Positions 26,783 through 35,406 of a stretch of DNA of 54,650 bases are shown in pieces. The stretch covers positions 1 through 54,650 of the forward strand of contig JACRNF010000029.1 in assembly GCA_016219355.1 (NCBI GenBank). Direction: 5' to 3'. The DNA comes from Chlamydiota bacterium. GTDB taxonomy: Bacteria > Chlamydiota > Chlamydiia > Chlamydiales > SM23-39. Position 1 is the stretch's first letter. Each line of letters opens with the position of its first letter. The notes under the pieces were generated by a model. It searched no databases and was not told the origin of the DNA. It saw nothing but the letters and a program-made list of their open reading frames with translations. A program made the translations under genes and the position numbers.

Positions 26783-28882
26783 TTGGGACTAAAAATGAAA
26801 TCGACGGGCAATAAAAAATCTTTAGACAAAATTTTAGAGCTGGAAGTTAAAAAATATAGAGAGACTATTCCACAAAAAATTGCTGCGCTAGAAAAATTAA
26901 TCACCAAGGCAAAATCGAAATCTAATGAATCTTCATTTCAAGAACTTGAATATGCTTTTCATAAACTAGCCGGTTCAGCCGGAACTTATGGATATGGCAA
27001 GGTGAGTGAGATAGCCAAACAGATTGTTGGGAAAATTCGAGAGTGGCTTTTGCTTTTACCCAAAAAAGAGATAAAAAAAGCTCAGATCAAAGAATTGCAA
27101 GATTTATTCAGCTTGATCAAAGAAGAATTTAAAGCCAAAGAAGTTAGCCTTGTAAAAGAAGAAGCCATCTTCCCACTACCGATAAAACAACTAAAATTTA
27201 GTCTGGATCTATATATTTTAGATGGGGATGATGATTTTTTACGGATGATTGCAAAAGAAGCCAAAAGTCGAAATTTACATATACAAGCAGAGTCTGATCC
27301 TGAAAAAGTATGGGACCAAATAAAATCTAAAGAATTTAATCCTCGCATTTTTATTGTCGGTCCCTGTTATTATGAAAAAATCGATAAAAACTTAAGAAAA
27401 TCACGCCACAAAAAGCAACCTATCGATCCTTATGAAATAATCGATGAATATAGAAAAAATCATAAAGAGGGTGTTGTTGGGGTGATTTTACCTGAAGTGG
27501 ATTTTCAGCAACGGATCGCAGCCATCAAGAAAAAAATCGATTATATTTTGGAAAAGCCCTGTTCGGTTAAAAATTTATTAAATATTGCCGAAAGCGTTAT
27601 CCCAACCTATTTTGTAAAACCTCTAAAAGTCATGGTTTTAGATGATGATGAAGATATCTGTTTATTTATTAAAGATGCTTTAGAAGAGATCAATGTCAAG
27701 GTTGAGACTCTTTGCCAAGCAGGAGTTTTTTTTAAGCAGCTGAAAAGCTTTGTGCCTGATTTACTTTTTTTGGATTTATCCCTTGTTCATTTCAATGGCC
27801 TTGAAATTTTACAAACTATTAGATCTGACGCTCGCTTTAAAGACCTTCCGGTTATAGTTATTACGGCGTACTCAGATGTTGAGACTATTAAAAGAGCCTA
27901 CATGGCCAAAGTAGATGATTATATTACTAAACCTTTGGTTAAGGGAATAATACAATCAAAAGTGATGTATTTTGCGAGAATCTTATCTTTTAAAGAGATC
28001 ATTCAGACTCAAGATTTCTTGACCGGTTTATATACCGAACATGCCTTTTTATACTTGCTAGCCCAAAAATTTGAAAAAATCGGTTTAGAAAAAAAGGAAA
28101 GTTCGATCGCTATAATTGGGATTGATAAATTTGATGCTATTAATACCACAGAGCAAGCTGAAATGGCGCTTGTTGAAGTTGCCAATTCTTTAAGCGAGAC
28201 TTTTAAAGCTTTTGAGCTGATTGGTAGAACAAATAAAAATGATTTTATCATTTTTTTAGAAGGGATACGGGGCCCTTTAGCTTTATCGCTTGTCACTAAA
28301 TTTATAAATAATGTCGATCTTGAAATTGCTTTGGCCAAGAAAAGCAAAAGATCTTTAACTTTAAGCGGCGGCGTTTCGATTTATCCGCTAGATGGAAAAA
28401 ATTCTTTAGAATTAATAAAACTAGCCCAAAAATTTCTTTCGAAAGCTAAAAAAATTACCAATACTGTGGTTGGATCTTCCAAAGCGAAAACGATCTCGTC
28501 GATTATTCAAGAGGTTTTTATTTTGGATGATGATTTAGACATTCAAAGGCTGCTTAACTTTGCTTTTAAAAGAGAAGGGTTTAAAGTCACTTTGGCAGGA
28601 AGTTTTAAAGAGGCTGTTTTAAAGTTAAGAAATAGGCAAGGAGCGGAGCTTCCCGCCCTTTGTATTTTTGATAGGATGCTTCCCGATGGGGATGGTTTAG
28701 AACTTTATCGAAAATTAAAAAAGGAATTTGTTAATTTTCCAGCAGTAATGTTTTTATCCAAACTCTCTAATGAAAAAGATGTAATTTTAGGACTGAAAGA
28801 AGGGGCTATTGATTACATTACCAAACCTTTTAGTATTCAGGTACTCATGCAAAAAGCTCTAAAGCTTTTAGAGGGCTCCTGA
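26783..28882 (+). CDS. Multidomain signalling hub: Hpt, REC-like, REC, GGDEF-like, REC
   Basis: 699 residues. An N-terminal Hpt domain has the phosphorylatable His in FHKLAGSAGTYGYGKVS (about residue 55). A first receiver-like domain begins LYILDGDDDF but lacks the phosphoacceptor (IFIVGPCYY). A second receiver is complete (MVLDDDED, LLFLDLSLVHFNG, ITAYSD, ITKPL). A GGDEF-like domain (about 415-570) begins QDFLTGLYTEHAF but has NKNDF where RYGGDEF is expected, so cyclase activity is unlikely. The C-terminal receiver is complete (FILDDDLD, FDRMLPDGDGLE, ITKPFS). Start is TTG 26783 with GGAG upstream, or ATG 26795. The TGA stop overlaps the next ATG. Likely couples the sensor to the glycan-synthesis genes that follow. 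Confidence 0.88.
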   Translation: MGLKMKSTGNKKSLDKILELEVKKYRETIPQKIAALEKLITKAKSKSNESSFQELEYAFHKLAGSAGTYGYGKVSEIAKQIVGKIREWLLLLPKKEIKKAQIKELQDLFSLIKEEFKAKEVSLVKEEAIFPLPIKQLKFSLDLYILDGDDDFLRMIAKEAKSRNLHIQAESDPEKVWDQIKSKEFNPRIFIVGPCYYEKIDKNLRKSRHKKQPIDPYEIIDEYRKNHKEGVVGVILPEVDFQQRIAAIKKKIDYILEKPCSVKNLLNIAESVIPTYFVKPLKVMVLDDDEDICLFIKDALEEINVKVETLCQAGVFFKQLKSFVPDLLFLDLSLVHFNGLEILQTIRSDARFKDLPVIVITAYSDVETIKRAYMAKVDDYITKPLVKGIIQSKVMYFARILSFKEIIQTQDFLTGLYTEHAFLYLLAQKFEKIGLEKKESSIAIIGIDKFDAINTTEQAEMALVEVANSLSETFKAFELIGRTNKNDFIIFLEGIRGPLALSLVTKFINNVDLEIALAKKSKRSLTLSGGVSIYPLDGKNSLELIKLAQKFLSKAKKITNTVVGSSKAKTISSIIQEVFILDDDLDIQRLLNFAFKREGFKVTLAGSFKEAVLKLRNRQGAELPALCIFDRMLPDGDGLELYRKLKKEFVNFPAVMFLSKLSNEKDVILGLKEGAIDYITKPFSIQVLMQKALKLLEGS

Positions 28883-29934
28883 TGAATTTATACCCTTTTT
28901 TACAAAAGATCATCGATATTGCCAAGTTTGAGTTTTTGTTAGTAATAGTTGTTATTCTATTGCTTTTTTTTGCTCGTATCATACTTACAATAAAACAAAA
29001 AAGAGAGGAAAAATTAAAAAAGACAATAACAAATCTTTTGTTAGAAGCTATTGAAAAAGAAAAAATAACTGTTGTTAAACATATACCCCAAAAATGTTTA
29101 AAGCCAAAAATGCTCTTAAGTGTTTTGGAAAACCTGGACTCTAAATTTTCAGATAAAGTATGGGTCAATATAAAAGAACAGCTTGTAAAAAACAATTTAT
29201 CACCGCTTGCTAAAAAATGGGTCAAAAGTTCCAATTGGATGAAGCGGAATTTTGCTGCCAGATGTTTTGCCTTAGCGCCCCAAATTGAAAATGAAAGTGA
29301 AATTATTCACCTTTTAGGCGGTCCTATTCCTTTGGTTAGGCTAACTGCGATAGAACCGGCCGTCTATTTAGGAACAAATGCATTACTGCATGCCTTTTTT
29401 CAAGCGATGAGTAAAGAGCCTGAGAGAGGAAGATATCCCTATCGTGATGCAATTTTAAAAGGGCAAACATTTGTTTTTTCTTGGATAAAAGAGCAATTGA
29501 TACAGGAGAAGGATACTAAACTTAGATACATATACTTGGATATTTTGAGCGCAAAATTTGATAGCTTTGTTTTAAAATTTATTAAAAAAGATTTGAGATC
29601 TTCGCATAAAGATCTTCGTCTAAAAGCGGTAACAGTAGTTGCGAGTTTTCCCAATGAAAAATCTGTTTCCTTGATTTTATCATTGATCAATGATCCTAAT
29701 CCTTTAATTAGAGCCGAAGTAGTCAAAGCGCTTCCCAGTTTCTTGAATGCAAGGGCTATTCCTAAATTGAAAAAAGCTCTTTTAGACAAAGATTGGTGGG
29801 TAAGGTTATACGCCGCTTTAGCCTTGAAAAAGCTAGGAGTAAAAGGAAGAAAAATTTTGCTGTCGCAAGATAAAAAAAAGCATTTGAAAAGTTATGAAGT
29901 TGCTCAATACGTTTTAGCATTAGGCGAGATTTAA
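28882..29934 (+). CDS. Membrane-anchored HEAT-repeat protein
   Basis: 350 residues. One transmembrane helix near the N-terminus (about 17-38, FEFLLVIVVILLLFFARIIL) is followed by a basic segment and then alpha-helical HEAT repeats (for example LVRLTAIEPAVYLG, LRLKAVTVVASFPNEKSVSL, LIRAEVVKALPSFLNARAIP, WWVRLYAALALKKLG). Its ATG overlaps the stop of the hub protein by one base, and the glycosyltransferase follows after two bases, so it is translationally coupled to both. HEAT proteins in such positions probably act as scaffolds linking signalling to a membrane synthase; this is inference from context. Confidence 0.82.
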   Translation: MNLYPFLQKIIDIAKFEFLLVIVVILLLFFARIILTIKQKREEKLKKTITNLLLEAIEKEKITVVKHIPQKCLKPKMLLSVLENLDSKFSDKVWVNIKEQLVKNNLSPLAKKWVKSSNWMKRNFAARCFALAPQIENESEIIHLLGGPIPLVRLTAIEPAVYLGTNALLHAFFQAMSKEPERGRYPYRDAILKGQTFVFSWIKEQLIQEKDTKLRYIYLDILSAKFDSFVLKFIKKDLRSSHKDLRLKAVTVVASFPNEKSVSLILSLINDPNPLIRAEVVKALPSFLNARAIPKLKKALLDKDWWVRLYAALALKKLGVKGRKILLSQDKKKHLKSYEVAQYVLALGEI

Positions 29935-29936
29935 TT

Positions 29937-31346
29937 ATGCCTTGGTATAACCCTTTTTTATTGTGGTCTAATATTATTATCTTTCTATATTTTTTATTGG
30001 TTCAGATAACTTATTTAGTTTTGCTCATTTTTGCTATTTTCGAGCTTTATAAGCGAGTCAAAGAGATAAAATTAGAAAACTATGAAAAATTTTTACATTC
30101 CGATTCGGCTCCGGCCATATCTCTTATAGTTCCAGCTTTTAACGAAGAGCACTGCATTGTTTTTAATGTAAAACATTTGCTCAATCTTTCTTATCGGTAT
30201 AAAGAAATAGTGGTGGTCAATGACGGCTCAACTGATAAGACATTAGAAATCTTGATCAACGTTTTTAAATTAGTTAAGGTTGCTCCAACTGTATTACCCA
30301 AGCTAAAAACTAAAAAAGTGAGACAGTATTACAGGTCTAGAGAATATCCTAATTTAATTGTGGTAGATAAAGAAAATGGGGGGAAGGTTGATGCTAATAA
30401 CGCCGGTATTAATGCGGCAACATCTCATTATTTTGCAACAATAGATGCCGATACCGTGATCACTGATCAGGGGCTTGAAAAATTAATACGCCCATTTATG
30501 ATGACTCCCAATACCATAGCTTGCGGCACTACTATCGGTATTGCCAATGAATGTGAAATTGAAGGAAATAGGATAAAAAAAATTTCGTTTCCTAAAAGCT
30601 TTTTACCCGGAATCCAGGTTGTGGAATATTTGCGGGCTTTTTTATTTGGCCGGCTTGGATGGAACCACCTTGGAGGATGTTTGATCATTTCGGGCGCCTT
30701 TGGATTATTTGATAAAGAGGTAGTTATTGCAAATGGAGGCTATAAATTAGAAATAGGAGATGATGTTGAGATTATTGTTAGGCTGCATAAGAAGATGAGA
30801 AAAGCTAAAAAACCGTATGTTATTACTTTTATTCCCGATCTTGTAGCTATGACCGAAGCTCCGGCAACAATTCCGGCTTTGTTTAGGCAAAGAGAAAGAT
30901 GGCATCGAGGGCTTATTGATGTAATGTGGCGTAATATCGATATGTTTTTTAATCCCCGCTATGGAAAAGTTGGGATGATTTCCGTTCCTTATTTTGTGAT
31001 AATCGAGAGTTTATCCCCCATTGTTGAAATTTTTGGCTATTTTATAGTTGCGATCAGCTGGTCTTTAGGGATAATCAATTGGTATTTTGCCCTTTGGTAT
31101 TTTTTACTAGCATTCGGATTTCCTTTGGTCTTAAGCTCTATTTGCATGCTTATGGCCGATCTTAGCTTTGGCTGGTATTTTTCTTTAAAGAACATTTTTA
31201 AGATATTTATTTGCTCAGTTTTAGAGCAAGTGGGATATAGGCAAATGCTAGTATTTTGCCGTTTGAAAGCCTTTTTTGCATGGTTTAAAAAAGAAAAGAC
31301 TTGGAAAAAAACTACTCGCCAAGTTTTTCCTGATGAGCAAGCGTAA
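29937..31346 (+). CDS. Processive family 2 membrane glycosyltransferase (polysaccharide synthase-like)
   Basis: 469 residues. One or two N-terminal transmembrane helices are followed by a GT2 catalytic domain with LIVPAFNEE, VVNDGSTDKT (Asp for nucleotide sugar), TIDADTVI (DxD), GDDVEI (acceptor-side acidic residue) and the processivity motif RQRERWHRG (QxxRW). Three or four C-terminal transmembrane helices follow. All motifs of the BcsA/PgaC/NodC-like synthases are intact, so it should polymerise and extrude a polysaccharide or oligosaccharide. No c-di-GMP-binding PilZ domain is present. It follows the HEAT protein by two bases, and the sugar-nucleotide genes come next. Confidence 0.9.
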   Translation: MPWYNPFLLWSNIIIFLYFLLVQITYLVLLIFAIFELYKRVKEIKLENYEKFLHSDSAPAISLIVPAFNEEHCIVFNVKHLLNLSYRYKEIVVVNDGSTDKTLEILINVFKLVKVAPTVLPKLKTKKVRQYYRSREYPNLIVVDKENGGKVDANNAGINAATSHYFATIDADTVITDQGLEKLIRPFMMTPNTIACGTTIGIANECEIEGNRIKKISFPKSFLPGIQVVEYLRAFLFGRLGWNHLGGCLIISGAFGLFDKEVVIANGGYKLEIGDDVEIIVRLHKKMRKAKKPYVITFIPDLVAMTEAPATIPALFRQRERWHRGLIDVMWRNIDMFFNPRYGKVGMISVPYFVIIESLSPIVEIFGYFIVAISWSLGIINWYFALWYFLLAFGFPLVLSSICMLMADLSFGWYFSLKNIFKIFICSVLEQVGYRQMLVFCRLKAFFAWFKKEKTWKKTTRQVFPDEQA

Positions 31347-31429
31347 TTTTTCCTTAAGTTTTTAAAGAGCTCTTTTTCTTGCAAATAATGAGATAAAAAA
31401 ATATTTAGGACCTTAGGTAGGACAAGAAA

Positions 31430-32677
31430 ATGAATAACGATAAAGAGATTTTTACCACTTTACTTAAAAAAATCAAAGAAAAGAAGGCAATTATCGGTTT
31501 ATTGGGTTTAGGAGTTGTTGGCAAAGCGCTTTTAAGAGCGTTGCGAGGTAGCGGCTATAGAGAAATCGGCTTTGATATAAATAAAGAGGTTGTAAAAAAG
31601 CTCAATCAAAAAAAAACATCTCTTTTTTCTGCAACTAGTGATTTTAAAAAGTTAAAAGAATGCGATGTTATCTGTATAGAAGTCCCAACGTTGCTTGATA
31701 AAAACAAGAAGCTCGATCTAAGTTTTTTGCGAAAAACGACTGAGACGATAGTTAAAAACATGAGAAAAGGGCAGCTCATAATTTTGGAAAGCTCGGTTGC
31801 TCCCGGAATCACCAGAAATTTTATGCTTAAAGAGTTGCAAAAAAGCAAGGCTATATTTGGAAAAGATTTTTTTATCAGTTTTTCTCCGGAAAGAGTAGAT
31901 CCGGGTAATTTAGACTATACTTTTAGCCAAATACCCAAACTTGTGTCAGGCCTCGATGAGAAATCTTTAATACTTTGTGATGCATTTTATAGTAGTTTTG
32001 TAAAAACAGTGAAGGTTTCAACTCCCGAAGTTGCCGAACTTTGCAAAATATTAGAAAATACCTTTAGATTTGTAAATATCAATCTCATCAATGAATTTTC
32101 TGAGTACGCGGCGAAAAAGGGGATTGATCTTTTAGAGGTAATTAAAGCAGCTTCGACCAAACCTTTTGGCTTTATGCCATTTTATCCATCATTAGGGGCG
32201 GGAGGTCCATGTATTCCCATTGTTCCTTATTTTTTATTGGAAGACGCTAAAAAAATTCAGGTCAAACTACCAATTTTGCAAGAAGCGATGGCTTTTCAGG
32301 AAAAAAGGATAAAAAAGGTTGTTGATCTAGCTTTTAAGATACTCAAAAAGAATAAAAAGAAACGGAAAAACATTTTAATTGTTGGTATGGGATTCAAACC
32401 GGGATCTTGCGATATTACGGAGAGTATTTCACTAAAAATCTGGAATAGGGCCGAAAAAAAAGGGGCTAAAATCTTTTATCACGATCCGGTTATTCCCCAA
32501 ATAAATAATAGAATCTCGATGCCGCTTGAAAATAAATTATTGGGAAAAATAGATCTGATCATTATCGCTCAAGATCATAAAGAAATTGATTACGATAAAA
32601 TTTTAAAAGCTGAAAAACCTATTATTGATCCCAAAGGGGTATTTAAAGAAAAAAACGATTACATTTACAGGGTGTGA
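31430..32677 (+). CDS. Nucleotide-sugar (UDP-hexose type) dehydrogenase
   Basis: 415 residues of the UDP-glucose/GDP-mannose dehydrogenase family, which oxidises the C6 hydroxyl to a carboxylate with two NAD+. The N-terminal Rossmann motif is GLLGLGVVGKALL and the central domain carries FSPERVDPGN. The catalytic Cys lies in GAGGPCIPIVPYFL (about residue 262), with the C-terminal MGFKPGSCDITESIS. The CIP-x-x-PYFL wording is closer to the WecC/WbpA (UDP-HexNAc) group than to UDP-glucose dehydrogenase. The residue usually Asp after the Cys (C-I-P-V-D-P) is Val here, which could reduce activity. AGGA precedes the ATG. Four bases separate it from the epimerase gene. Confidence 0.88.
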   Translation: MNNDKEIFTTLLKKIKEKKAIIGLLGLGVVGKALLRALRGSGYREIGFDINKEVVKKLNQKKTSLFSATSDFKKLKECDVICIEVPTLLDKNKKLDLSFLRKTTETIVKNMRKGQLIILESSVAPGITRNFMLKELQKSKAIFGKDFFISFSPERVDPGNLDYTFSQIPKLVSGLDEKSLILCDAFYSSFVKTVKVSTPEVAELCKILENTFRFVNINLINEFSEYAAKKGIDLLEVIKAASTKPFGFMPFYPSLGAGGPCIPIVPYFLLEDAKKIQVKLPILQEAMAFQEKRIKKVVDLAFKILKKNKKKRKNILIVGMGFKPGSCDITESISLKIWNRAEKKGAKIFYHDPVIPQINNRISMPLENKLLGKIDLIIIAQDHKEIDYDKILKAEKPIIDPKGVFKEKNDYIYRV

Positions 32678-32680
32678 AAA

Positions 32681-33619
32681 ATGATTTTGGTAACAGGGGC
32701 AGCAGGCAATATCGGTTCAAATTTATGTCTGCATTTATTGAATAGGAAAGAGAAGGTAATTGGAGTGGACAATTTTATTACCGGCTCTAACAAAAACTTA
32801 AGCTCTATTCTTACAAATCCCAATTTTACTTTTATTGAGGCAAATATTATAGATGAAAAAATTCAATCGACGTTGGAAAAATATCCAATAAAAGAAATTT
32901 TTCATTTGGCTTGTCCTACCGGAGTGAACAACTTAGAAAGGCTCTCTGAAGAAATGTTACTCGCCTCTTCTATAGGAACTAAAAATATTTTAGAAATTGC
33001 AAAGAGAAAAAAAACGAGTTTATTATATTTTAGCTCTTCTGAAGTTTATGGGAACCCTTGGGTCTTTCCTCAACCGGAGAGTTATTGGGGCAATGTTGAT
33101 CCCATAGGCATTAGAAGCCCTTATGAAGAGGGGAAAAGATTTTCTGAAGCACTGATCACATCTTTTGTTAAAAAATATCATGTAAATGCAAAAATTGTGA
33201 GAATTTTTAATACTTTTGGTCCGGGAGATTTGGAAAATGATTTTAGAGCTGTCCCTAGTTTTATTACCAAGGCTTTAAAAAATGAAGATCTTAACATTTA
33301 CGGAGATGGCAAGCATACAAGAACCTTTTTGTATGTGGATGATTTGATCGATGGCGTAATGCTGATAATGAAGAAAGCGGCTGAAGGGTCGGTTTATAAT
33401 ATTGGAAGCGATATAGAGATCTCTATTTTAGAACTTGCGAATTTGATTATTAAAATTAGCAGTTCCAAAAGCCGAATCAATTTTTTAAAACATCTGTCTT
33501 ATGATGTTTGTCACAGATGTCCTGATTTGACAAAAATAAAAAAACTTGGTTGGAAGCAAAGTATTTCATTAGAAGAGGGCCTTAAAAGAGTTCTTTTGAA
33601 AGGTGTTAAAGAAGCTTAG
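32681..33619 (+). CDS. NAD-dependent nucleotide-sugar epimerase/decarboxylase (UXS-like SDR)
   Basis: An extended short-chain dehydrogenase of 312 residues. The NAD-binding motif is VTGAAGNIGSNL, the substrate-side EVYGNP, the catalytic YxxxK in SPYEEGKRFSE (about residues 150-154), and the late RTFLYVDDLIDG and YNIGSD motifs. SPYEEGKR and GDGKHTRTFLYV resemble UDP-glucuronate decarboxylase (UDP-xylose synthase). With the preceding dehydrogenase this suggests conversion of a UDP-hexose to a UDP-uronate and then a pentose or epimer. Substrate assignment is inference. Last gene of the glycan run. Confidence 0.88.
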   Translation: MILVTGAAGNIGSNLCLHLLNRKEKVIGVDNFITGSNKNLSSILTNPNFTFIEANIIDEKIQSTLEKYPIKEIFHLACPTGVNNLERLSEEMLLASSIGTKNILEIAKRKKTSLLYFSSSEVYGNPWVFPQPESYWGNVDPIGIRSPYEEGKRFSEALITSFVKKYHVNAKIVRIFNTFGPGDLENDFRAVPSFITKALKNEDLNIYGDGKHTRTFLYVDDLIDGVMLIMKKAAEGSVYNIGSDIEISILELANLIIKISSSKSRINFLKHLSYDVCHRCPDLTKIKKLGWKQSISLEEGLKRVLLKGVKEA

Positions 33620-33744
33620 TTAGTAATAGACGCTCTTAATTTCTGATTAAAATTTTCGAAAGGAATATTTCCCGTAAATGGTAGCCTAATATATTGCAAC
33701 AATTCAAAAAAATATTTATAATCCATTTCTTTTTAGGAAAAAAA

Positions 33745-35061
33745 ATGAAAATTGAAACGGCATATAACAATTTGCAAGTTCTTAGCTATCGAAAAGTTTG
33801 GGAGCTTGAATGTAAAAATGATCAAATCAAAGAAGCTTCATTTATAAAAAAAATATATTATTGGATCGTCTCTTTTTTTTCATCTTACCATCAAACATGG
33901 TTGCAAAAAATTTCAAAAGACTCATGCGATACGACGCTTCAATATTTAAAACTCAATAGTAGAGAATTGTTGCCGGAGAGACAAAAAATCCTCTTTGATA
34001 AAGCGGAGAATTTACTTTGTGGTCGTGGTATATCATATAAATGCGATTTAAAAGAACGTTCTTGGAATTGGACACATGTTATGCCTAAAGATAAAGAGTT
34101 GATGGAGCCCTTTATTGAAAATAATCGTTACTATAACGATGAAGAAGATACAAAGATTAATTTGAAAGGATTTTTTTCAAGTGTGGAAAGACTTTTACCA
34201 CATTTTTCTTTTTCTAAAAACTTGGAAACAGAAATTGTTCAAAAAGAAGAACCGATAGCTAGAAGCGAAAATCTAAAGGTACATTGGATCGGCCACTCTT
34301 GCTTTTTGATTCAAGGCGGTAATCAAAATATTTTGGTAGACCCTAATTTTAGTAGCTTCAATCGTGTGACCCCTTGCGGGATTGAATTAAAAGATCTTCC
34401 TAAAATAGACGTAATAGTAATTTCTCATAATCATCCAAGTCATATGGATGAAAAATCTTTAGAGTATTTTAGAAAATTCCAACCGAAAATTCTAGTTGGG
34501 GCTGGGATGAAAAGTTGGTTTGTGCAAAAAGGATTTGATGAAAAAAATATTTTTGAGCACGAGTGGTGGGAAAAAACTATTGCGGAAGACAAAAATAAGC
34601 AGATTAAATTTATCGCTGTTCCGTCAAGACATTCATCTATGTCGATGAGAGGCGTTAAGGCCAATCAAGCTCTTTGGTGTGGCTGGATTATCGAGGTAAA
34701 CAATAAAAAAATCTATTTTGCCTCAGACACCGGCTACAATAAAAAAATGTTTAAACAAATTAAGGGAGAGTTTGGAGAAATAAATCTGGCTCTTTTGCCA
34801 ATTTCACCCAAAAGTAAAGATAATCTTAATTTGGGAATAAACGATTTTGTAAAAGCTGCTGATGAAATCAGGTCTTCCGATACTGAGATCATACCGATGC
34901 ATTGGGGGACTTTTAAGAGTGGAAAAGAAGAGATTGAAGCTCCGAAAAAAGAGTTGGAAATGGTTTTAACAAAAAGGCCCGATTTAAATGTCCGGTTTTT
35001 AAAAATTGGCCAGGCGTACCAGGTTCATGATCAAGCTGAAAAAAATGAGTTAATTGGGTGA
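33745..35061 (+). CDS. NAPE-PLD/UlaG-like metallo-beta-lactamase-fold hydrolase
   Basis: 438 residues. The N-terminal ~170 residues are of unknown type with some hydrophobic patches. From about residue 175 the fold is MBL: HWIGHSCFLIQGG, LVDPNF, the metal motif SHNHPSHMD, ASDTGYN and MHWGTFK, as in N-acylphosphatidylethanolamine phospholipase D-like enzymes. The usual HxHxDH reads HNHPSH, so the first Asp is Ser. Activity or metal content may therefore differ. The frame is open from 33694, but ATG 33745 is preceded by AGGA at a suitable distance and is preferred. It might act on lipids, but the substrate is not predictable. Confidence 0.82.
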   Translation: MKIETAYNNLQVLSYRKVWELECKNDQIKEASFIKKIYYWIVSFFSSYHQTWLQKISKDSCDTTLQYLKLNSRELLPERQKILFDKAENLLCGRGISYKCDLKERSWNWTHVMPKDKELMEPFIENNRYYNDEEDTKINLKGFFSSVERLLPHFSFSKNLETEIVQKEEPIARSENLKVHWIGHSCFLIQGGNQNILVDPNFSSFNRVTPCGIELKDLPKIDVIVISHNHPSHMDEKSLEYFRKFQPKILVGAGMKSWFVQKGFDEKNIFEHEWWEKTIAEDKNKQIKFIAVPSRHSSMSMRGVKANQALWCGWIIEVNNKKIYFASDTGYNKKMFKQIKGEFGEINLALLPISPKSKDNLNLGINDFVKAADEIRSSDTEIIPMHWGTFKSGKEEIEAPKKELEMVLTKRPDLNVRFLKIGQAYQVHDQAEKNELIG

Positions 35062-35066
35062 AAAAA

Positions 35067-35400
35067 TCGGGAAGACGATAAGCCGGATTCTGTCTTGAGC
35101 AATCATTCGTCTAGGATACTTGTTGCCAAATATCTCAAGCGATAAGCTAGAGCCTTCCTTAGGAGTTAAGGTCTTGATCGGCTCTTTGTTCTCTTGCTTT
35201 GGATAGGGTTTGCAAAATTTTAAGTTGCCTTAAAATTGGCTTTTATACCGTTTTCACTCTTTCTTGCTATGCAAGAAGACCTGTTTTCTGTTGCACTTTC
35301 CGTAGCTTTACAGCCCCCGGTCTTTCACCGGTATCCTCTCCTATAAAGTCCAGACTTTCCTCTCTTGTCATAAGACAAAAGCGATTGCTTATCTTCCCGA
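35067..35400 (-). ncRNA. rnpB: RNase P RNA (M1 RNA)
   Basis: Read on the minus strand, the 5' helix UCGGGAAGAUAAGC pairs with the 3' end GCUUAUCGUCUUCCCGA (P1). The conserved AGAGGAAAGUCUGGAC core (CR I) follows P2, and GGAAAGUGCAACAGAAAAC lies in the middle. The 3' GACAGAAUCCGGCUUAUCG is the classic signature of bacterial RNase P RNA. A T6 run follows the 3' end on the RNA strand. Length is about 334 nt. The 5' end lies six bases after the stop of the upstream minus-strand cdsZ-like gene, so its promoter must be inside that gene or the RNA is processed from a shared transcript. Confidence 0.97.
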
Positions 35401-35406
35401 AAAAAT

